Assembly: GCF_001540865.1 (NCBI RefSeq)
Contig: NC_033629.1
Span: 11,224,733 to 11,288,732, forward strand
Direction: 5' to 3'
DNA: 64,000 bases
Source of the DNA: Ananas comosus
Lineage: Eukaryota; Streptophyta; Magnoliopsida; Poales; Bromeliaceae
Positions 58,843 through 64,000 of the stretch are shown in pieces (positions within the stretch are counted from its first letter, which is position 1; every line of letters starts with the position of its first letter). Under the pieces are notes generated by a model, which was given only the letters and a program-made list of their open reading frames with translations, did no database searches and was not told the origin of the DNA. The position numbers were made by a program, and so were the translations under genes.

Positions 58843-59918
58843 GTTGAAAATAAAGATGCAAACTGAGCATATTCAAGGGCGGGAGGGGCCCACATTTGGT
58901 CCACAGTAGAAATACAAATAGGGCGACTGGGGAGCCCCACATTTGGTTCATAAATCATAATTGGAATGCAAACGGTACAAATCTGAGGGTAGGAAATGGG
59001 CCTCATCACATCCCATTTTCTTAGCGGGTCGGAGTTGATTGAGGGCAAGTTTTTTTTTTAAATATTTTAAGCCCTTGTTTGCCACTCCATTTGGGCTATG
59101 TCAGTGCAAAAGCTATATTTGGCGAATCGGAGTGGACGAAACGAAGAAACGGGTCTCCCACCTCATGCTCTATTTTTTAACGAATTGGGACAAATTTGGA
59201 ACGGATTAATATATTTTCTTTATTTTACACCCGCTCTTATCGCCTCATCGGGTAGATTAATATGGGAGCTCCACCAACCCGAATCTACTTACATCCATAG
59301 TTTAGAATATAAATCAAAATCAATTAAAATAAGGCTAAAATAAAAAGGCAAAATAATAAAATCTCCAAATTTATTTCATTCGTAATAGAAATCAAAATCG
59401 ACATCGAATATTTATTACTATTTGGTCGAGGAAAGTTTAATTATCCATAAAAATATTTAAAATAGAATTCACAATTCAAAAAATTAAAATTTAAATAATT
59501 ATTATGATTTAAATAATTTATAAAATTAAGATTCAATTTTGAATCTATAAAGCAACTGGAAATTTAAAATTATAATTTATTCTAAAATAAAATTTAGATT
59601 GCTATTTTAATTTTAATTATTCTTAGTGATAGAAAATTTTCTTTTCTCAATTTCTTGAAGATCAAAATTCACTCCCATTGCCTAGTAGAAGTCATTTTGA
59701 GGGGATTTGACTTTTTCTGAAAAAAAATTTGAAATGTCAATCCCGCAAAACAAACATCGACAATAGAAATGAATCACTTCAGTTTTTATTCGGAACATCA
59801 AATAATTCAAATCAAACATGCCAGAATATTTTGCGAGTTTATTGACCGTCTCTAACGCGAAAGGGCAGCAAAAGCCATTGGGCGCCTCTTTGCTTCACAT
59901 TAACTATAAAAAATAAAA

Positions 59919-60068
59919 CCGACCGTCTCCCAGAGCAAGTGGCAAAGGGCTTGGTGGTTGGTACCCGATGTCCTAAATTCGAATCCTAGTTGATTCATAT
60001 TTTCAGCTAAGTTTATTTATAAATGAAATAAACGAAGCGGGTAGCATGCTACCTATCTCTCAAAAAAA
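59919..60068 (+). mobile_element. tRNA-derived SINE, best-preserved copy
   Basis: CCGACCGTCTCCCAGAGCAA, A-box AAGTGGCAAAGGGCTTGGTG, B-box AATTCGAATCCTAG, TTTATAAATGAAATAAACG, tail GCGGGTAGCATGCTACCTAT, CTCTC and A8. Immediately after lies an extra tail fragment (60098-60135: AAAGCAGGTAGCATCCTACC, TTCTCTCTC, A5), perhaps from another insertion. Confidence 0.85.
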
Positions 60069-60135
60069 ATATATATATATATATAATAAAAAATAAACAA
60101 AGCAGGTAGCATCCTACCTTCTCTCTCAAAAATTT

Positions 60136-61660
60136 TAAAAATAAAATATGGTATTTGTTTGGTTAACAAAATATAAATGCATAGAACCATGAATATATTG
60201 AAATATTACAAACTTCTTATGCAATTATTTAATTCATCAGCAAATATTTGGTAATCAAGAATGTTAAAAAGAAAATAATTTCTTTGGTACTGTCTAATAT
60301 AAAAGTACTTGAATTAGTTAATATATTAATTTGTAGGTTAATTCTAGATTTTTTTTGCAATTTTTTTATCAACATTTATATAATATTAATTGAGTGTACG
60401 TGCAAATGCACATAACAATTACTTAATATTTATCTCAAATCAACATAAATTAAATATACAATAAAAATTATATTTTATAAATTTATATGTTATATTTTAT
60501 TAGAAAATATCTGTAATATCTTGTATTATTTTTTATATACATTGAATAATTTTATATATTTTTTGAAATATGATGAATCTAAAATTTAAGTATATATTTT
60601 AAACTAAAAACATCAAGATTTAATTCACATTGACTTCAAAATTGAAAATTTAATTTTGATCCACTATAATTAAAATTTTTTAATTGTTCATTCAAATTTG
60701 ATATCTAAAATAAAATTTAATTCATGATTTAAACTCAAATTTTAATTTTAATGTAAAATAGATGGATAGGAATGCTTTTTTTAACAGATTAAACAAATTG
60801 ATTATAACTGTTCGTAGGATTGAATTTATAGATGAATAAAAATATTATTTTCTAACAAATTAATTATAACTGTTCATTCTTATTCAGATATTTTTTTAAT
60901 AAATTGATCATAAGCGTTCGTAGGGAATAATTTATTTATTCCTTTTTTTATTCTGTCTATCATGGTAAGAATTTCTATACTCTTTTATACATAGTATAGA
61001 TTGAGTAATCCAGTGAGCTATTTAGACAATTAAACATTCGTAAACTACTTAAAAATCTGAAAATTTTGTTACTATATATGACTAGTAGATTTTTCATAAC
61101 ATGGAGATTTTGGTTTTGATAAAAAAAATTTTTGATTTTTTATTTTACAGATGTTCAAATTTCAGTTAGCGTATTTTTTTTTTAGAGTTAGGCTGGAATA
61201 CTATCGATAGTAAAAAAAATTTTTTGCTATCAAGTTTTTAATTATTGGATGAGAAATTATAGGATCAGAATAATATTAGTCTCTTAGAGTTGAAATGGTC
61301 CTCCTATGATTGATTAGTTTTCACTGGATTATAATATTTGATCCATGGGTTATAATATTTAACCGTTGGATGAGAAAAGTTGTTTCAGTTAATCTTTTCC
61401 ATCTTTACGTTAAGGCATATAATTGTCTTTAACTTCTTTTATTTGCTAGATTATTTATAGTACATTACTTTTCTTTTGTTAGCAAAATCATGATGCTATT
61501 ATTGTCTTAGTACATGAGTTCCCTACCATATATACAGCTAATAAGCTACCTTAACTATTACGCCAAGCGCAAAGGCTTATCATGTGGTCATGTCATATAT
61601 ATACAGTGTACTGTAACCTCTATTTATGTAGACATTTTCTGATTAATAAAAATATCCCAA
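60136..61660. other. Very AT-rich intergenic sequence, no gene seen
   Basis: No ORF or splice structure can be supported. About 61255-61370 resembles 14215-14280 (GGTTGTAATATTT-like, TTGGATGAGAAAAGT). Confidence 0.45.
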
Positions 61661-61661
61661 A

Positions 61662-61664
<3 letters not shown>

Positions 61665-61713
<49 letters not shown>
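61665..61713. repeat. (TA)n microsatellite
   Basis: About 24 TA units abutting the left end of the next MITE. Confidence 0.9.
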
Positions 61714-61717
<4 letters not shown>

Positions 61718-61942
61718 CGGCTGCTATGCTATTAATAGCACGAAGCACTTAGTGCTACCAAGTTTTCCGCCGTTAGATCTACCCTTTTGATAATTTTCAC
61801 GCGTTAGATCATACTATTCAACCAACCACCCACTCAACTCTAGAGGGCCCACATCATCCTAACCGTACATCTCTTAATCCAATGGTCAAAAACTTGGTAG
61901 CACCAATGACTTGGTGCTATTAATAGTATATTAGCCTAGTTC
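61714..61942. repeat. Hairpin MITE, AGCACCAAGCACTTGGTGCT family (copy F)
   Basis: Best copy: left GCTATTAATAGCACGAAGCA, inner CCGTTAGATCTACCC, CAACCAACCACCCACTCAAC and AGAGGGCCCACATCATCCTA, right CTTGGTGCTATTAATAGTAT. Flanked by TA runs on both sides. Confidence 0.75.
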
Positions 61943-61954
61943 TATATATATATA

Positions 61955-62369
61955 TTTGTGATGATCCCATTCATTAATAATAATAACTTGTTGGTTCAAA
62001 TCACTAATCCAAAATGTTTAGATTCAGACGTCTTTATCGGAAAAGACTATTAGACGATGTGGGACTATTACTAAACTATTACTAGAGTGTGCAGCCTCAT
62101 ATATACCCAATCGTAACCGGATTTCTCGTGCTTAGACTCCGCCGTTTTCGTCAAGATCATCAGGCGATATAAGACTCACCTCATATTTTCTGTTACTGAA
62201 ACGACTCCGATACCACTGTAACGACCTAGCCCGCTATCAGCAATAACTTATTGGGTCCAAACTATCTTCCCAAAATACTTAAATTCAATTATTATTATTA
62301 GAATACGTGATTTCTTATATTTTTTATCAGAATTATTGTCATTCAATGTGGAATTATTGCAGTGTTACA
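61955..62369 (-). mobile_element. TRIM retrotransposon, diverged copy
   Basis: Minus orientation. 5' LTR 62369-62218 (152 bp, starts TGTAACACTGC, ends CGTTACA) is followed by GTGGTATCGGAGTC, a slightly mutated primer binding site. 3' LTR about 62080-61955 ends ATCATCACA. The LTR ends align (TTTAAGTATTTTGGG against TCTAAACATTTTGG, then AAGTTATT). No ORF inside. Confidence 0.65.
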
Positions 62370-62771
62370 CTTTTACTTCACATATATTTAAGTGTAAATA
62401 TTGTTCAATTAAAGATATTCAGATATATTTCTATTAAAGATAGCTGCAGCAAGAAGTAGAAATAGCAGCAGAACCAATTAGATGTTTCAAGTAAGAAGGA
62501 TCCAAGCTTGGTATGAACAGCAATTAGGGCATCAGGAATCCTGTTTGCTTGTTGAGATGAAGCATGGTAAAGTTCCTTAAGAACTAAGGCACCCTTATAT
62601 AAGATATTTAACTATTTGTGCACTTTTAGAAATTAAGGACCCTCCAAAAAGGGACCCCTTATGATCATTTTGGCATCACCCTGTTGCTCTTTCATTCATT
62701 GCAGGATTCATTTTAATCTGTGTTGTCTCTTCCTGACACAAATACAAGTTTCCTAGTCTATAAAATAAAAA

Positions 62772-63126
62772 AGGTAAACTTCAACTATCACTCCTGTGGT
62801 TTCACACTTTCTCATTTTTGTACTGTGTGGTTTAAAGTGTATCAAGTTAGTACCCTGTGATTTCATTTTTATCTTTTCGTCAGCTTCTTCTTTAATATTT
62901 TGTTAAATTATATACAAAAAACTTCAGATACCTCACTTAGATTTATCGAATATTCACTTTAGTATCTTTTAGTTTTAACTTTGTCATTGATTTAACGAAA
63001 AAAAATAGTGGAATTGATAATAAAAAAAAAAATGAAACCATAGAGTACCAAATTGATACACTTTAAACCACAGGGTACTAAAGTGAGAAAATGCGAAACC
63101 ACATGAGTGGTATTTGAAGTTTTCCC
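62772..63126. repeat. Fold-back MITE, ACCACAGGGTACTAA family
   Basis: Left GTGGTTTAAAGTGTATCAAG and AAACTTCAACTATCACTCCT pair with right TTGATACACTTTAAACCACA and ATGAGTGGTATTTGAAGTTT. Confidence 0.7.
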
Positions 63127-63625
63127 AAATAAAAATAAGAAGGAAAAAAAGCTGAGAAACTTTTATCTCACTCCTTTTACATCTATTAGAAGTATTTAGA
63201 AATCAAATTTTATAATTTTTCAAAATTATTATCTAATCTATCGAAAAGTTGAAAAATGAACTGTCAAAGATAAATAACCTTGTCTGAGTAGAGGTTGGAC
63301 TTTTCTTAATTTATGATCCGAGTTATCAAATTTTATTTATAAAGTACAAAGAATCTGCTAGTAAAAATTCAAGCAGTTTGGATTGCTTTACACCAGAAAA
63401 CAAGCAAACTGTTCATGTAGGCCATCAAAAAATTGTCGATTTTCTTATCCTTTAATCACTACGTAAATAAGTTTTTAAAATTTATGAAATTTGGTTTTTA
63501 GATACTTCAAATACTCTAAATCAACTTTAATAATTCGATCATCGATTTAGAATCTCTATCATCAAAAATAATTTGATAGAGTGAATACTTTAATCCATCT
63601 AAAAGAATAATAACTAAATTATATA

Positions 63626-63951
63626 CATAGAGAGAGAGAGAGAGAGAGAGAGTCCATTTATAGTGCTTTTAAAAGTATCAAGCACTTGGTGCTTATAAGT
63701 TTCTCACCGTTAGATCTATCTATTTGACCATTTCAAGTTTTCCGTTATCTATCTATTTGAGCAATTCCACCCCTTAGATTTATTCTATTAACCATCCACT
63801 TAACCCTAGAAGACCAGTATTATTTTAGACCAGTATTATTTTAACCGCATATCCCTTCATCCAAGGACAGAAAGCCAACAAGCACTAATACAAAGTTCAA
63901 CCGGAATGCTTGTAATAGCACCAAGCACTTCGTGCTTCCAACTTTTTCTTT
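63626..63951. repeat. GA microsatellite and hairpin MITEs (copy G)
   Basis: A GA run at 63630-63652, then a family member from CAAGCACTTGGTGCTTATAA to GCCAACAAGCACTAATAC. The start of another copy follows (AGCACCAAGCACTTCGTGCT at about 63919), cut by the SINE that begins at 63952. The copy has a small inner duplication (AGACCAGTATTATTTT twice, 63811-63840). Confidence 0.6.
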
Positions 63952-64000
63952 TCTTCTTTTTTTATGAGAAAGAAAGGTTGCATGCTGCCCGCTTCGTTTA
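63952..64000 (-). mobile_element. tRNA-derived SINE, cut by window end
   Basis: Only the tail is inside the window, in reverse: T-rich run, GAGAAAGAAAGGTTGC, ATGCTGCCCGCTTCGTTTA. Confidence 0.6.

Overview
This is plant nuclear DNA, AT-rich and crowded with small transposons. Genes are intron-containing with GT/AG junctions. Two genes (SHI-type factor, GA20-oxidase) have very GC-rich coding exons full of Ala, Gly, Ser and Pro runs, while the other two are AT-rich. That two-class GC pattern is typical of commelinid monocots. I suspect a species such as pineapple, but I cannot prove it from the window. The sequence is draft quality: 15 Ns at 15049-15063 and single Ns at 15729 and 58188.

Four protein-coding loci can be supported, all on the minus strand. 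(1) 1046-2164: a SHI/STY/LRP1 (SRS) zinc-finger transcription factor with two exons and a 99-bp intron that stays open in frame. (2) 22754-24913: a P-class pentatricopeptide repeat protein gene with two exons, whose long exon is broken by two frameshifts and one in-frame stop. It is a pseudogene or a mis-assembled gene. (3) 40597-42774: a gibberellin 20-oxidase with three exons and 422 codons of protein; all iron and 2-oxoglutarate ligands are present. (4) 53442-58237: PGRL1, the thylakoid partner of PGR5 in cyclic electron flow, rebuilt here as ten exons encoding 309 residues with every splice phase consistent.

The four genes do not form a pathway or a cluster. The SRS factor (auxin synthesis and organ shape) and the GA20-oxidase (gibberellin supply) are growth regulators. 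PGRL1 acts in the chloroplast and the PPR protein probably in mitochondrial RNA processing.

The spaces between genes are packed with short non-autonomous elements: a tRNA-derived SINE family (eleven copies or fragments, several with clear target duplications), 5'-truncated LINE tails that share the SINE 3' end, TRIM retrotransposons (one intact, with 154-bp LTRs and a 5-bp duplication), Cassandra-like LTRs containing 5S-rRNA-like sequence, CACTA-type MITEs with 3-bp duplications, and at least six families of fold-back MITEs. Long (TA)n and (GA)n microsatellites often sit at MITE ends. I found no tRNA or intact rRNA gene, no CRISPR array, and no clear defence or biosynthetic cluster. The most notable signals are the LINE/SINE shared tail, the SINE-in-SINE nest, the 5S-bearing LTRs, the frame-preserving SRS intron and the triple lesion in the PPR gene.
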